From positions 109,654 through 173,653 of the forward strand of contig NZ_MTAW01000184.1 in NCBI RefSeq assembly GCF_002154725.1: a DNA stretch of 64,000 bases. Direction: 5' to 3'. Position 1 is the stretch's first letter, and every line of letters starts with the position of its first letter. The notes under the pieces were generated by a model. It searched no databases. It was not told the DNA's origin and worked only from the letters and a program-made list of their open reading frames with translations. The DNA is from Nostoc sp. 106C. Lineage in GTDB: Bacteria; Cyanobacteriota; Cyanobacteriia; Cyanobacteriales; Nostocaceae. This document shows positions 42,023-51,315 of this stretch, one piece after another. Made by a program: the position numbers and the translations under genes.

Positions 42023-42484
42023 TCACGCTGAGAAAGCCGAGATAATTAAAGTTGCCAGAGGCGGAAGTATGAGCATACCCGCTACTAAAACAGCTACCAA
42101 AGCTGAGACAAGCACAGCACCAGCAGCACAGTCTTTGGCAATTTTCGCCAAATCATGATATGTCTGCTTTACTGTTAAATCGACCAGTGACTCGAGGGCT
42201 GTATTCAGTAACTCTAAAGCCAAGACTAAACCGCTAGTAATACCAATTACCGCTATTTCCACAGCTGATAAATGTAGAACAATGCTGGAGGCGATCGCCA
42301 CAGCGCAGACACCTACATGAATACGAAAATTGCGTTGAGTTTGAAAACTATAGCTAATTCCAGCCCAGGCGTACTTAAAACTAATCAATAAATTCGTGGC
42401 GACTTGCCAGGAGAATTCCCGTTCTTTAGTCACAAGTGTTGGTAAGCGGTTTGAAGTTGGTGGAGGAGAAATTTGTTGGGACAT
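42023..42484 (-). CDS. dgkA: Diacylglycerol kinase family protein
   Basis: About 153 residues from ATG 42484; an in-frame ATG five codons upstream exists. After a polar N-terminus it shows the small integral-membrane DgkA pattern: FKYAWAGISYSFQTQRNFRIHVGV and LALELLNTALESLVDLTV, with the E...N-T-A-(L/I)-E active-site signature. Three membrane helices follow. The enzyme phosphorylates diacylglycerol or undecaprenol at the inner membrane. It lies between ybeY and trpG, consistent with a conserved cyanobacterial gene order known to me only from memory. Confidence 0.88.
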   Translation of the reverse strand: MSQQISPPPTSNRLPTLVTKEREFSWQVATNLLISFKYAWAGISYSFQTQRNFRIHVGVCAVAIASSIVLHLSAVEIAVIGITSGLVLALELLNTALESLVDLTVKQTYHDLAKIAKDCAAGAVLVSALVAVLVAGMLILPPLATLIISAFSA

Positions 42485-42607
42485 AGGCTTAAAGATCATA
42501 GAGTCGAAGTTGGTAAAGTTTGGAATATTCGCCGATTTTAATGGCGTAATTAAGTTTTAGGCAATTTTATCGAGAAGTTCTTGGAGAACAGAGATAAATA
42601 ATAGTAG

Positions 42608-43135
42608 TTACTCTATGTCAAGAGCAATACCTATTCTTCTCAGCAATAGTACTTGCTGTTTCAACATTCTTACCAAACTTGCTTCATCAGGATGATCCCA
42701 GCCTAATAAGTGCAGTAGACCGTGAGCTACTAGCCAGGCCAGTTCGGTTTGCAAACTATGTCCCTGCTGTTGGGCTTGACGCTGTGCAGTATCTACCGAT
42801 ACTACAATATCCCCTAAATACAAAGGCATAGAGGCAAACATTTCTTCACTTTGAGGGCAGTCTACCTCTAAGGCAGCAAAGGCTAAAACATCTGTAGGTT
42901 TGTCCTGGTGACGATACTGGGAATTTAGCGTCTGAATTTCAGCGTCATCTGTTAATCGCAGCCCGATTTCGTAACCTACTGCTGACGGAAGATGTGGTTG
43001 AAGTATTTCTAACCAGCAATCAAACCAGTGTTCCCAAGTTTCGCCGGAGATCCGACAATTAATAACCCCAAAATTTTCAGTTTTTTCCGGGGACGATTCA
43101 TAAAAGCAATCTTGTACATCTAGTTCAACTTGCAC
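42608..43135 (-). CDS. ybeY: Endoribonuclease YbeY (rRNA maturation factor)
   Basis: A 175-residue protein with the UPF0054 signature HGLLHLLGWDH near residues 138-148. The three histidines coordinate zinc. Upstream, EIGLRLTDDAEIQTLNSQYRHQDKPTDVLAF is also typical. YbeY is a metal-dependent RNase required for 16S rRNA 3'-end processing and ribosome quality control. The first 40 residues are a cyanobacterial-type extension. It is 42 bases downstream of the small DUF3285 gene on the same strand. Confidence 0.93.
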   Translation of the reverse strand: MQVELDVQDCFYESSPEKTENFGVINCRISGETWEHWFDCWLEILQPHLPSAVGYEIGLRLTDDAEIQTLNSQYRHQDKPTDVLAFAALEVDCPQSEEMFASMPLYLGDIVVSVDTAQRQAQQQGHSLQTELAWLVAHGLLHLLGWDHPDEASLVRMLKQQVLLLRRIGIALDIE

Positions 43136-43177
43136 TAGCTACAAAGTCTCCTAGTAACTCGAGGTGGTGGTTTATGA

Positions 43178-43333
43178 TCAGCGAGTTAGGTAGGCAAGAC
43201 CTACGAAGACAGCTAAAAGTCCTATAGCGGTTAGCAAAAAATGCTTTAGGGAAGTACCACCTTTGCGCACCATGTTGCGCATGGCGAGTTTCACGTAGCT
43301 AGGTTGAGGTTCCGTTGAAGGAGAGTTGCTCAT
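43178..43333 (-). CDS. Small membrane protein, DUF3285 family
   Basis: A 51-residue protein: MSNSPSTEPQPSYVKLAMRN followed by MVRKGGTSLKHFLLTAIGLL and a hydrophobic C-terminal segment ending YLTR. It has one membrane helix (about residues 31-49). It is below the usual ORF-size cut-off but sits between prfB and ybeY in the reverse-strand run. I recognise it as the conserved cyanobacterial DUF3285 family from memory. Function is unknown. Confidence 0.8.
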   Translation of the reverse strand: MSNSPSTEPQPSYVKLAMRNMVRKGGTSLKHFLLTAIGLLAVFVGLAYLTR

Positions 43334-43524
43334 GATGATTTGATAACAAACTCTTTTATATATAAATGTAACAGTTAACCTAGTGTAAAACTGTCATTTT
43401 TAAGATTGGGGATTTATTATTGGTCAAGGATCAAGGGTCAAGAGACATTTGTTATTAGTATCTTCTCTTGTTTCCCCTGTCTTCCTATCCTCTTAGCCCC
43501 TAATCCCTGTCTGTCGATTCCCAA

Positions 43525-44647
43525 TTAAGCAGGAGTACTTTCTACCAATTGGTTTTCTTGCCGCAGATAAGCTTGGATAAACGCGTCAAGGTCACCGTTC
43601 ATCACATCGGTAATGGCAGTCGTTTCTGTATTGGTACGCAAATCTTTAACCATCTGGTATGGGTGAAACACATAGTTACGAATTTGATTACCCCAAGAAG
43701 CTTCCACCATATCGCCACGAATTTGGGCAATTTCTTGGGCACGTTGTTCTTGAGCGATAACCAGCAGTTTCGCTTTAAGACGGGTAAGAGCTTTCTCTTT
43801 ATTTTGCAGTTGCGATCGCTCTTCTGTACAACGCACAGCTAGACCGGTGGGAAGGTGAACAACTCGTACTGCTGTTTCTACTTTGTTGACGTTCTGTCCA
43901 CCTTTACCACCAGCACGGGATGTAGTAATTTCTAAATCCTTTTCGGGAATGTCTAGTTGTACAGAACTATCTATTTGTGGCATCACTTCCACCCCAGCAA
44001 AACTGGTTTGGCGTTTACCGTTGGCGTTGAATGGTGAAATCCGCACTAAGCGATGTGTACCAGTTTCTGATCGCAAATAACCATAGGCATAGCGACCAGT
44101 AATTTCCAAAGTAGCTGATTTGATTCCAGCTTCATCACCTTCTGACTCTTCAGCTAAAGTTACCTTGTAACCGTGGGCTTCTGCCCAACGAGTATACATC
44201 CGCATCAGCATAAATGCCCAATCTTGGGCATCCGTACCACCAGCACCAGCGTTAATTGTCAGTACTGCCCCTTTATCGTCGTAGGGACCGGAAAGTAATT
44301 GTTGTAACTCCCATTGATCGAGTTCGCTATTCAGCTTGGTAATAGTAGATTCTGCTTCTTGCAATAGCCCTTCGTCAGTTTCTAACTCCAATAACTCAAC
44401 AACTGCCTTGGTATCTTCCAGACTAGCTTGCCACTGATGATACTGCTGGATGTGGGCTTTGAGGTCGTTGAGTTCTTGTAGCGTTTCTTGGGCGTTGGTT
44501 TGGTCGTTCCAAAATTCTGGCTGGGCTGATATTTGTTCTAGGTCTTGAATTTTGGCAGTGAGTGCAGGTACGTCAAAGATAGTCCTGGGTTTTACCCAGG
44601 CGGTAAGACAACGTTTCAATTTCGCGTTTGAGTTCTAAAACATCCAT
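43525..44647 (-). CDS. prfB: Peptide chain release factor 2, expressed by programmed +1 frameshift
   Basis: RF2 recognises UGA and UAA and triggers peptide release. It is read in two parts. Codons 1-24 run from ATG 44647 to CTT at 44578-44576 ([20 protein letters not shown] then QDYL). The in-frame TGA at 44575-44573 is bypassed by a +1 slip on CTT-TGA-C, and translation continues from GAC at 44574 ([14 protein letters not shown]) to 43525. The total is about 373 residues. The stop-recognition tripeptide SPF (RISPFNANG) and catalytic GGQ ([11 protein letters not shown]) are intact. This is the classical autoregulatory arrangement: low RF2 favours frameshifting. A degenerate paralogue lies directly upstream. 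Confidence 0.95.
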
Positions 44648-44805
44648 AGTGCTTACTAAAGATAGAGCGCTTTGATTTTTGAGAGATTGCGCTTGAGTCT
44701 ATTTGTCTTTTTGATTTTAGCTGTAGTTGGACAAGTTCTTTCGTTCCAGTGGCTAAAATTACTGGAACTGTCCGGCAATACACCAAGCAACAAAAATATA
44801 TAGGC

Positions 44806-45913
44806 TCACTCCCAGATTTGATATTGCTGTTGCAGATAAGCTTTGATAAACAAATCAATGTTGCCATTCAAAACCTTCCTCACAGATGTTGTTTCCACGT
44901 GAGTACGCAAATCCTTGGCCCTTGTATAGGGATGCAAAATATATTCACGGATGGGCTTTTCAGAGAGCGATTTTATTCTGCTAGGTTGAATGGCGGTAAC
45001 ATCTTGAACACCTTGGGATTGCATTAAAGCCCATAACTTACTTTTAAGAATAGCTAAGGCTTGCTCATGGTTGTGCATTTGACTGCGTTCTTGGTCACAA
45101 AAGATAGTAATTCCCGTAGGAATATGAAATACTTTTACCCAAGTTTCTGAGCGGTTAACACCTCCATCATGCCAACGCCATTTAGTTATCTCTAAATCCT
45201 TCTCTGGAATCTCTAAATTAAGAGATTCATCCAAAATCGGTATGACTTCTACCCTAGCTAAACTCGTTTGCAAATTGCCATTGGCGTTAAAGGGAGATAT
45301 CCGTTGTAGTTGATGTATGCCTGTTTCTGATTTGAGAAATCCGTATACATAACGCCCTACAATTTCCAAAGTAGCGTAGTTAATTCCACCGCCATCTCCA
45401 TCAACAATCTCTACTAGATGAACTTGGTAATTGTGATTTTTTCCCCAATTCCAATACAACCTCATTAAAACATATGCCCAGTCTTGAGCTTCTGCACCAT
45501 CTCCTTCAGCAGCAATGGTCACCAATGTACCCATCTGGTCATCGGGGTCAGATAGTAACTGTTGTATTTCTATTGTTTCAAGTTCTTGTTGGAGGTGCCT
45601 GAGGTTTAATTGGGTTTCTTGCAATAATTGCTCATCATTTGAGGATTCTAAAAGCTCTAAAGCAGCTTTTATATCTTCTAGAATGGCGCACCACCGCCGA
45701 TATTTTTCCTGCCTATAGAATATAAAATATTCAATTTCTTGAAGTAACTGATAGGCTGTCCCTGGATTTTTCCAAAAATTAGACTGAGCAATTATTTTAT
45801 CTAATTTTTGAATTCTTACAGTCAGTTCTCCCTGGTCAAAGACAATCCTCAGCTTTGCCCAGGATATTCGCTAACCTTTCTACTTCGCGTTTGATTTTGG
45901 GAAGTTCCAGCAT
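44806..45913 (-). CDS. RF2-like paralogue with preserved frameshift site but lost GGQ motif
   Basis: A second RF2-like gene immediately upstream of prfB, about 368 residues. ATG 45913 opens 25 codons (MLELPKIKREVERL then ANILGKAEDCL) ending in CTT TGA C at 45841-45835, the same programmed +1 slip site. The downstream frame starts DQGELTVRIQKLDK and stays open to 44806 without any other stop. SPF is kept ([10 protein letters not shown], residues 206-208), but the catalytic loop is WRWHDGGVNRSET: GGQ has become GGV (about 250-252) and the loop is three residues shorter. It should decode stops but not hydrolyse peptidyl-tRNA. Intact frames on both sides of the slip site argue against a pseudogene. 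Confidence 0.85.
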
Positions 45914-45981
45914 AGTTTTGCTCATTTTCGGCTGATAACTTACTACATATTGTATTACACAAGTCGATATCTCATCCAATT

Positions 45982-46014
45982 AAAAAACCGTGGTTGCTGA
46001 GGTTAAACCACGGT
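45982..46014 (-). terminator. Intrinsic terminator of the Bax-inhibitor-1 gene
   Basis: ACCGTGGTT (45987-45995) pairs with AACCACGGT (46006-46014) around a ten-base loop. On the minus strand it is followed by TTTTTAATTGG. It separates the gene at 46058 from the RF2-like gene, so the latter needs its own promoter in 45914-45981. Confidence 0.85.
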
Positions 46015-46057
46015 GATAATTTATAAAACTTTACTTTTTTCTAGTAACTACAGGTGC

Positions 46058-46786
46058 TTAGTCACGGCCATTGAGGGCAATTAACAACCGTAAAATAAAA
46101 ATGAACAGGTTGATGTAGGTGAGGTACATAGACAAAGCGGCAGGCAAGTACTGATCGTTGCGATAAGTACGTGGCAAGATGTAGAAGTCAACCACAGATG
46201 CCCCTGCAAACAGAAATACTCCCAAACCAGAAATGGCGATTTCTAGCCAGGTTGGTGTATAAACACCGAACAAGGCAAATACAAATTGAGTAAGACAGAC
46301 AACTACCAAGGCAATAATGCCGAGAGAGATGGTTTTTGTCAAAGCCATCCCGTCTTGTTCAGAAAGATTTGAACCAATTTGACGAGCAACAATAAAGGTA
46401 ACACCACAACCAAGGGCAGCCAAACCAATACCTTGAATGCCAACACCTTGAGTTCTCAAGGCGAGGTGTACTAAGCCACTGAGAGTATATCCAGATAAGA
46501 GGCTGTAGGTAGCCAGTAGGGGAAGTGCCAGGCCCTTGTTGCCTTTTTCAGCAACATTTTGGGCAACAAAGAACAAAATTAACTCTAGAATGACTGCACC
46601 AATGAAGGTAGGGAAGAACAAACCGGGGTTAGTACGGATAACTCCCAAACCACCGTAGGTTCCCAGTGCTGTGAGTACAAGACCGCCACCGACATAGGGA
46701 AGGGCATTGGCTATTACATTTGGACCAATGAGGGCTTGAGTTTTAGCCTCACGAATAGCGTCACGGAAATTGCTGGTGTTACTCAT
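46058..46786 (-). CDS. Bax inhibitor-1/YccA family membrane protein
   Basis: A 242-residue integral membrane protein with seven predicted helices. The family pattern is seen in FFVAQNVAEKGNKGLALPLLATYSLLSGYTLSGLV, in the VFLFAGASVVDFYILPR stretch and in the C-terminal ALSMYLTYINLFIFILRLL. The conserved acidic pore residues near VVDFY and in the loop before the last helix are in place. Bacterial members are pH-sensitive Ca2+ leak channels or FtsH modulators; the role in cyanobacteria is not defined. It is monocistronic, with its own terminator downstream. Confidence 0.88.
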   Translation of the reverse strand: MSNTSNFRDAIREAKTQALIGPNVIANALPYVGGGLVLTALGTYGGLGVIRTNPGLFFPTFIGAVILELILFFVAQNVAEKGNKGLALPLLATYSLLSGYTLSGLVHLALRTQGVGIQGIGLAALGCGVTFIVARQIGSNLSEQDGMALTKTISLGIIALVVVCLTQFVFALFGVYTPTWLEIAISGLGVFLFAGASVVDFYILPRTYRNDQYLPAALSMYLTYINLFIFILRLLIALNGRD

Positions 46787-47346
46787 CTTTAAAACGTGTT
46801 TTGCTGATAAATTTCCTGTATGCTTCTATTTTTACTAAAATTCATGGCTAGTAACCAGTAAGTCAAACTGGAGAAATAATCTTTATTACTTTGATGGGCA
46901 ACTCAGAAAGATGGTAGGACATCTAAAAGTAGATAAACTTCTCTGATACACCTAAAATAGCCAAAACTGTCTTACGAGCTAACTTTTCTAAGCTTTAAGT
47001 ATGTCTGAAAATGCTCGTTAATCTTGCTGTACTCGCAAAGATTTGCCAGTCAAATTCAAAGAGTATTGTACAAAATTAGTTTCAAAATTAATACAAAACT
47101 TATCTTAAATTTGTGCAGCATGAGTGGTGCACATTGAGTAATTTATATATTTTTCAGCAGCAATAGTTGAGTTTTATTGCATAAACTCAAGACAATTAGC
47201 CTTGCCAATTGTTTTACAGAAAACAAAATTAATCAACAACAGATATAAATAAAAATTCATGCGTGTAAATACTGAATCATCGACTAGAGACCCTGATAAG
47301 TTCAGTATAACGACGATGGTTTATTCAGCGTTGTCTAAGGAAAATA
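46787..47346. other. Divergent upstream region of sigF and the Bax-inhibitor gene
   Basis: A 560-base AT-rich region between divergent genes. It probably contains the promoters of both and a long sigF leader. An AAGGA ribosome-binding site is at about 47337-47341. I found no inverted repeat, tRNA or credible small gene. Confidence 0.4.
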
Positions 47347-48204
47347 ATGACAGCTTTGATGACAATATACGCAACTCCATTTTTTCAGAAAAAGGAGTTA
47401 CCACAAAGGAATTTTTATATGGCAGCAAGTGAGTCCTCTGTGCGAATAGATGGTATAGAGTTATTACACTTATACCACCAGAATCCCTCTATTAAACTGC
47501 GTAATCAACTTGTACAGCTACATACTGGTTTAGTGCGGAAGATGGCTCATAAATTTAGCCATCAATGTAATGAACCATATGAAGACTTAGAACAAATCGG
47601 TTACTTTGGTTTGATTAGGGCAATTGAGCGCTTTGATCCCAGCCAAGGATATGCGTTTAGTTCCTTTGCTGTACCATATATTCGTGGTGAGATGCTGCAT
47701 TTTTTGCGCGATCGCAGTACTTTATTAAAAATTCCCCGGCGTTGGCAAGAACTATATAATGAAGGGCAAAAGGTTCGCAAAGAATTAGCAATTGCTTTGG
47801 GACGACCTCCTAAAGATTCGGAAATTGCCAAGCAGCTTCAGGTATCTGTGCACGAATGGCAAGAAACAAAGTTAGCTGCGCAAAACCGGATGCCTTTAAG
47901 TTTAGATGCTACTGCCGTTCACTATGTTGATTGCCAAATAACTTTAGGTGAAGCCCTTCCTTGTCCTCGTTCTAGTGCTCTTCAGCAACAAGAAGAAGAA
48001 CGACAACAACTCCAAGGGGCAATAAGTTTGTTGGAAGAAAAGCCACGTATGGCTGTTGAGTTAGTATTTTTGAAAGAACTTTCACGCAAAGATGCTGCTA
48101 AAAATATTGGCACCAGTCCGATGACAGTAACGCGATATCTGCAAAAGGGTATTCAAGATCTAATTTGCTATTTGCAACCACAGGCTGTAGCAACAGGGTC
48201 ATAG
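47347..48204 (+). CDS. sigF: Group 3 RNA polymerase sigma factor (SigF-like)
   Basis: A 285-residue sigma-70-family factor lacking region 1. Region 2 is clear: YEDLEQIGYFGLIRAIERFDPSQGYAFSSFAVPYIRGEMLHFLRD. Region 3 is IPRRWQELYNEGQKVRKEL and region 4 carries the DNA-binding helix-turn-helix (LSRKDAAKNIGTSPMTVTRYLQKG). The arrangement matches cyanobacterial SigF, related to the SigB/SigF stress factors of Gram-positives, linked in Synechocystis to motility and pili. ATG 47347 has AAGGA upstream; MAASESS at codon 25 is an alternative start. Confidence 0.9.
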   Translation: MTALMTIYATPFFQKKELPQRNFYMAASESSVRIDGIELLHLYHQNPSIKLRNQLVQLHTGLVRKMAHKFSHQCNEPYEDLEQIGYFGLIRAIERFDPSQGYAFSSFAVPYIRGEMLHFLRDRSTLLKIPRRWQELYNEGQKVRKELAIALGRPPKDSEIAKQLQVSVHEWQETKLAAQNRMPLSLDATAVHYVDCQITLGEALPCPRSSALQQQEEERQQLQGAISLLEEKPRMAVELVFLKELSRKDAAKNIGTSPMTVTRYLQKGIQDLICYLQPQAVATGS

Positions 48205-48279
48205 TCACTAATCAAAAGTCTATAGTCCAAAGTTTTATTAACTGTTGACTCTTGACTCTTGACTTTTGACCCTAACTAA

Positions 48280-50307
48280 TTACCTAGATTTTAAATCAGC
48301 GATCGCACCTTTGGTCATGGCAGCAATAGCTTTATCGGTCGCTTTTGGTAAATGGTAATACTTACCTCCGGCTGTTTGTGCTAATTCTTTAGCAAAGCCA
48401 GTGGAAACAAATTTACTCTCCGTATCAATTACTAATAGTTGCATCCCCAAAGCTCGGATTCTGGCAGCAATTTCTAACAATTCGGCTTTGATATCTGGTT
48501 TTTCTCCTGGTTCTAGCTGTTCACCTAAGGAACGCGCTAAGGGAATATTACCCCGCCCATCGGTGATCGCTACTACTACTACTTGCCCAATATCTCCACT
48601 CATTTGGGCATTAATGCCAACGCGGACAGCTTGGGTTAAACCATGTGCTAATGGCGAACCGCCACCACAAGGCAGCCTTTCCAAACGGTTACGCGCCAAA
48701 GCAATGGAACGGGTTGGGGGTAATAATACCTCTGCTTGTTCTCCACGGAAGGGAATTAAAGCCACTTGGTCGCGGTTTTGATATGCTTCGGTCAACAGTT
48801 GCATCACTGCACCTTTAGCTGACTGCATTCGATTGAGGGCCATAGAGCCTGAAGCATCTACCACAAATACTACTAACGCTCCAGCTTTGCGTACTAAACG
48901 CTTGCCGCGAATGTCTCCTTGTTCAACTATGACTTTGCGATCGGGGTTTCTTTGTCTGCGTGCTTTTTGATACGGAGCAGCTGCTCTAAGAGTGGCATCT
49001 ACGGCGATTCGTCTTACCTTTCCTTTGGGCAACATCGGTTTAATATAGCGTCCCCGGTCTTCAGAAAAGATGATGCTGCGACTGCCAGACTTACCTTGGC
49101 GTTTAGCCATTTGGGCAAAATAAAGCACACTAGAATCAAGTATCACCCCTTCCGGATCGAAGATAAATTCTTCGGGGATACTGGGTGGTTCTTGCTGTTC
49201 TTGTTCCTCTTGTTCCTGTTCCTCTTCCTCTTGCTCTTGTTCTAATTCGTCCTGATTTTCTGGTGGGGGGGGAGGAGGTGGCGGTGGCGGTGCTTGTTCT
49301 GGTGGTGGTGTCTGCACAATTGTCGCCCGTGGGACAATCACCAATTCCACAGCACGGCGCAAGTCTTCCGCATTCACAGTGTTGCGTCCTTCCAAAGCAG
49401 CAGCGGCTTTCGCAACTCTGACAGCAAATAACTCAGCACGATGTCCTTGGACTCCCCCTCGAATTGCCTCATCTACTAAATAGGCAATTTGTTCGTGTGT
49501 AATGATTACGTCTTTTAACCATTCCCGTGCCAGAATAATTTGCGTTTTGAGAGCGTCTAAGTCTTCGTTATATTGCTGGAGAAACTCTTGGGGAGACTGG
49601 GAATAGGCGATCGCTTGTTCTACTGCTTGTACTCTTTGATCTAAGCCGAGTACTCCATCTGCTGAGAGTGCGATCGCAATTCTATCTAACAAATGCTCTC
49701 GTAATGCACCTTCTTCTGGATTGTAGGTGGCAATAAACAGCGATTTGCAGGAATGCTGAAAACTTATGCCTTCCCGTTCAATTTGGTTGCGTCCTTCCGA
49801 TAATACTGTCAGTAGCTGATTGCTGATTTGGTCGTCTAGTAAGTTAATTTCATCTACATACAAGACACCTCGGTTTGCTGTGGCGAGTAACCCAGGCTGA
49901 AATATTGTGTCTCCTTGCTTGACAGACTGTTCTACATCCACAGAACCTAGGAGTCGGTCTTCTGTCACTCCCAAAGGAATTTGCACAAAAGGCGCAGGGA
50001 TGATTTCGGTAGGGACATCTTGAACATCTTTATCTGCGTATTCTACTAAAAGTTGGTCATCCCAATCTTGGGGTTGACTGGGATCGCAGTTGCTGATCGA
50101 GCCTTGAACAACTTCAATGGGTGGTAGTAGGGCGTGGATTGCACGCGCCATCACAGATTTTGCCGTACCACGACGTCCTGCGATCGCCACTCCACCCAAT
50201 CCCGGATCGACTGCTGCTAAGAGTAAAGCTAATTTAATCGCTTCTTGTCCGACTACGGCTGTCAGGGGAAAGGAAGTGATTTTAGGGATGATAGTAGGCG
50301 CAGGCAT
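48280..50307 (-). CDS. chlD: Magnesium chelatase ATPase subunit D
   Basis: A 675-residue protein. With ChlI and ChlH it inserts Mg2+ into protoporphyrin IX, the first committed step of chlorophyll synthesis. Residues 1 to about 330 are an AAA+ domain like ChlI ([41 protein letters not shown]). The linker has a run of prolines (PPPPPPPP) followed by an acidic Glu/Gln stretch. The C-terminal third is a von Willebrand A domain with the MIDAS motif DASGSMA. Size and architecture match ChlD. It is convergent with sigF. Confidence 0.96.
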   Translation of the reverse strand: MPAPTIIPKITSFPLTAVVGQEAIKLALLLAAVDPGLGGVAIAGRRGTAKSVMARAIHALLPPIEVVQGSISNCDPSQPQDWDDQLLVEYADKDVQDVPTEIIPAPFVQIPLGVTEDRLLGSVDVEQSVKQGDTIFQPGLLATANRGVLYVDEINLLDDQISNQLLTVLSEGRNQIEREGISFQHSCKSLFIATYNPEEGALREHLLDRIAIALSADGVLGLDQRVQAVEQAIAYSQSPQEFLQQYNEDLDALKTQIILAREWLKDVIITHEQIAYLVDEAIRGGVQGHRAELFAVRVAKAAAALEGRNTVNAEDLRRAVELVIVPRATIVQTPPPEQAPPPPPPPPPPENQDELEQEQEEEEQEQEEQEQQEPPSIPEEFIFDPEGVILDSSVLYFAQMAKRQGKSGSRSIIFSEDRGRYIKPMLPKGKVRRIAVDATLRAAAPYQKARRQRNPDRKVIVEQGDIRGKRLVRKAGALVVFVVDASGSMALNRMQSAKGAVMQLLTEAYQNRDQVALIPFRGEQAEVLLPPTRSIALARNRLERLPCGGGSPLAHGLTQAVRVGINAQMSGDIGQVVVVAITDGRGNIPLARSLGEQLEPGEKPDIKAELLEIAARIRALGMQLLVIDTESKFVSTGFAKELAQTAGGKYYHLPKATDKAIAAMTKGAIADLKSR

Positions 50308-50577
50308 GGTTTGGCAATATAGCTAGTCTCGGCTCTTAGCATATCAAGGTTCTGGCACATTTAGAATAAGTGTTGTAATAACTTTCCCGAAGGGAGCAAA
50401 GGCGTAGGGCAGACAAACAGAGAAGTCTGAGCGATGGCTTCCGCGCAGGGGTACGCCAAGGGCAAATGACGAACAGAACTTCTCCTGTCGGAGACGCTAC
50501 GCGAACGGACGGACAAACAGAGAATACTTGTTACTAATGCCAAATGCCCTATTTAGAATGACCAAATATTAATTTTT
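50308..50577. repeat. Short-repeat-rich intergenic segment
   Basis: Between divergent chlD and the gene at 50578. Positions about 50383-50525 are filled with CCCGAAGGGAG, AAACAGAGAA (three times), GGAGACGCTACGCGAAC and ACGGACGGAC units, typical Nostoc-type interspersed repeats. No gene or specific operator is visible. Confidence 0.5.
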
Positions 50578-51186
50578 ATGGCTTATAGCGATTTTAAACT
50601 TAGTGAAATTATTGATTCTTTTGCTTTAATTATCCACGAGTCATCTGGATTATTTGCAAGTGTACAAGAACAGGAATGTAGTGAACTATTATCTACTATT
50701 CTTAAAGAAAACGTTGATTTGGCTGTGGCTATCAGTTCAGAGAAAGCACGAAGTGAAATGATCATCAGTCCGATTATGTTAGAAATAAGGCGCAAGTTTA
50801 ATTATCAAATAAGTTTATTTTCCGGAGTAGATTTTACTGTTGATAGCCAAAGAGGACTAAATGGTTTTTGTGATTTTATCTTAAGTCTTTCTTCAGAGCA
50901 GTTGCTTGTGCGCAGTCCGGTAATTGTTCTCGTAGAAAGCAAAAATGAGAATTTAAGATCTGGTTTAGCGCAGTGTATTGCCGAGATGGTAGCTGCTCAA
51001 TTTTTTAACGAGAGAAGTCAAAATCAAATTAAGTCTATATATGGTGCTGTGACTATCGGTACTATCTGGCAGTTTCTCAAGCTTGAGGGAAATATAGTTT
51101 CGATTGATTTGAGTGAGTATTATATTAAAGATATTAAGAAAATATTAGGCATTTTGTATAGTGCGATCGCAGACAGTAAATCTTAA
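50578..51186 (+). CDS. Hypothetical protein, possibly nuclease-like
   Basis: A 202-residue cytoplasmic protein of unknown function. The segment NGFCDFILSLSSEQLLVRSPVIVLVESKNENLRSGLAQCIAEMVAAQ has the spacing of a PD-(D/E)XK nuclease core (D, then E-x-K after a hydrophobic strand, then a helix with Q/A). That is a structural guess only. No ribosome-binding site is obvious before ATG 50578. An intrinsic terminator (51222-51241) follows. It may belong to a cyanobacteria-specific family. Confidence 0.6.
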   Translation: MAYSDFKLSEIIDSFALIIHESSGLFASVQEQECSELLSTILKENVDLAVAISSEKARSEMIISPIMLEIRRKFNYQISLFSGVDFTVDSQRGLNGFCDFILSLSSEQLLVRSPVIVLVESKNENLRSGLAQCIAEMVAAQFFNERSQNQIKSIYGAVTIGTIWQFLKLEGNIVSIDLSEYYIKDIKKILGILYSAIADSKS

Positions 51187-51221
51187 CCTATTAATTAAGA
51201 AAGTAAGTGCTTTCTCAACAT

Positions 51222-51241
51222 ACCGCTCTTGGCGGTTTTTT
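51222..51241 (+). terminator. Intrinsic terminator after the gene at 50578
   Basis: ACCGC (51222-51226) pairs with GCGGT (51232-51236) around a five-base loop and is followed by six Ts. It separates this gene from rnc. Confidence 0.75.
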
Positions 51242-51315
51242 CATTGTTTAAGATAATCAAACTTGTACAGCTACCCCATAATCAATTTTCGCATCAACTC
51301 AAATAAAACATCACA

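Noticed and set aside
44806..45624. Calling the RF2-like gene as a 272-residue protein from TTG 45624
   Set aside because: The coding frame continues upstream to a CTT-TGA-C slip site and an RF2-like first segment, so TTG 45624 is an internal codon.
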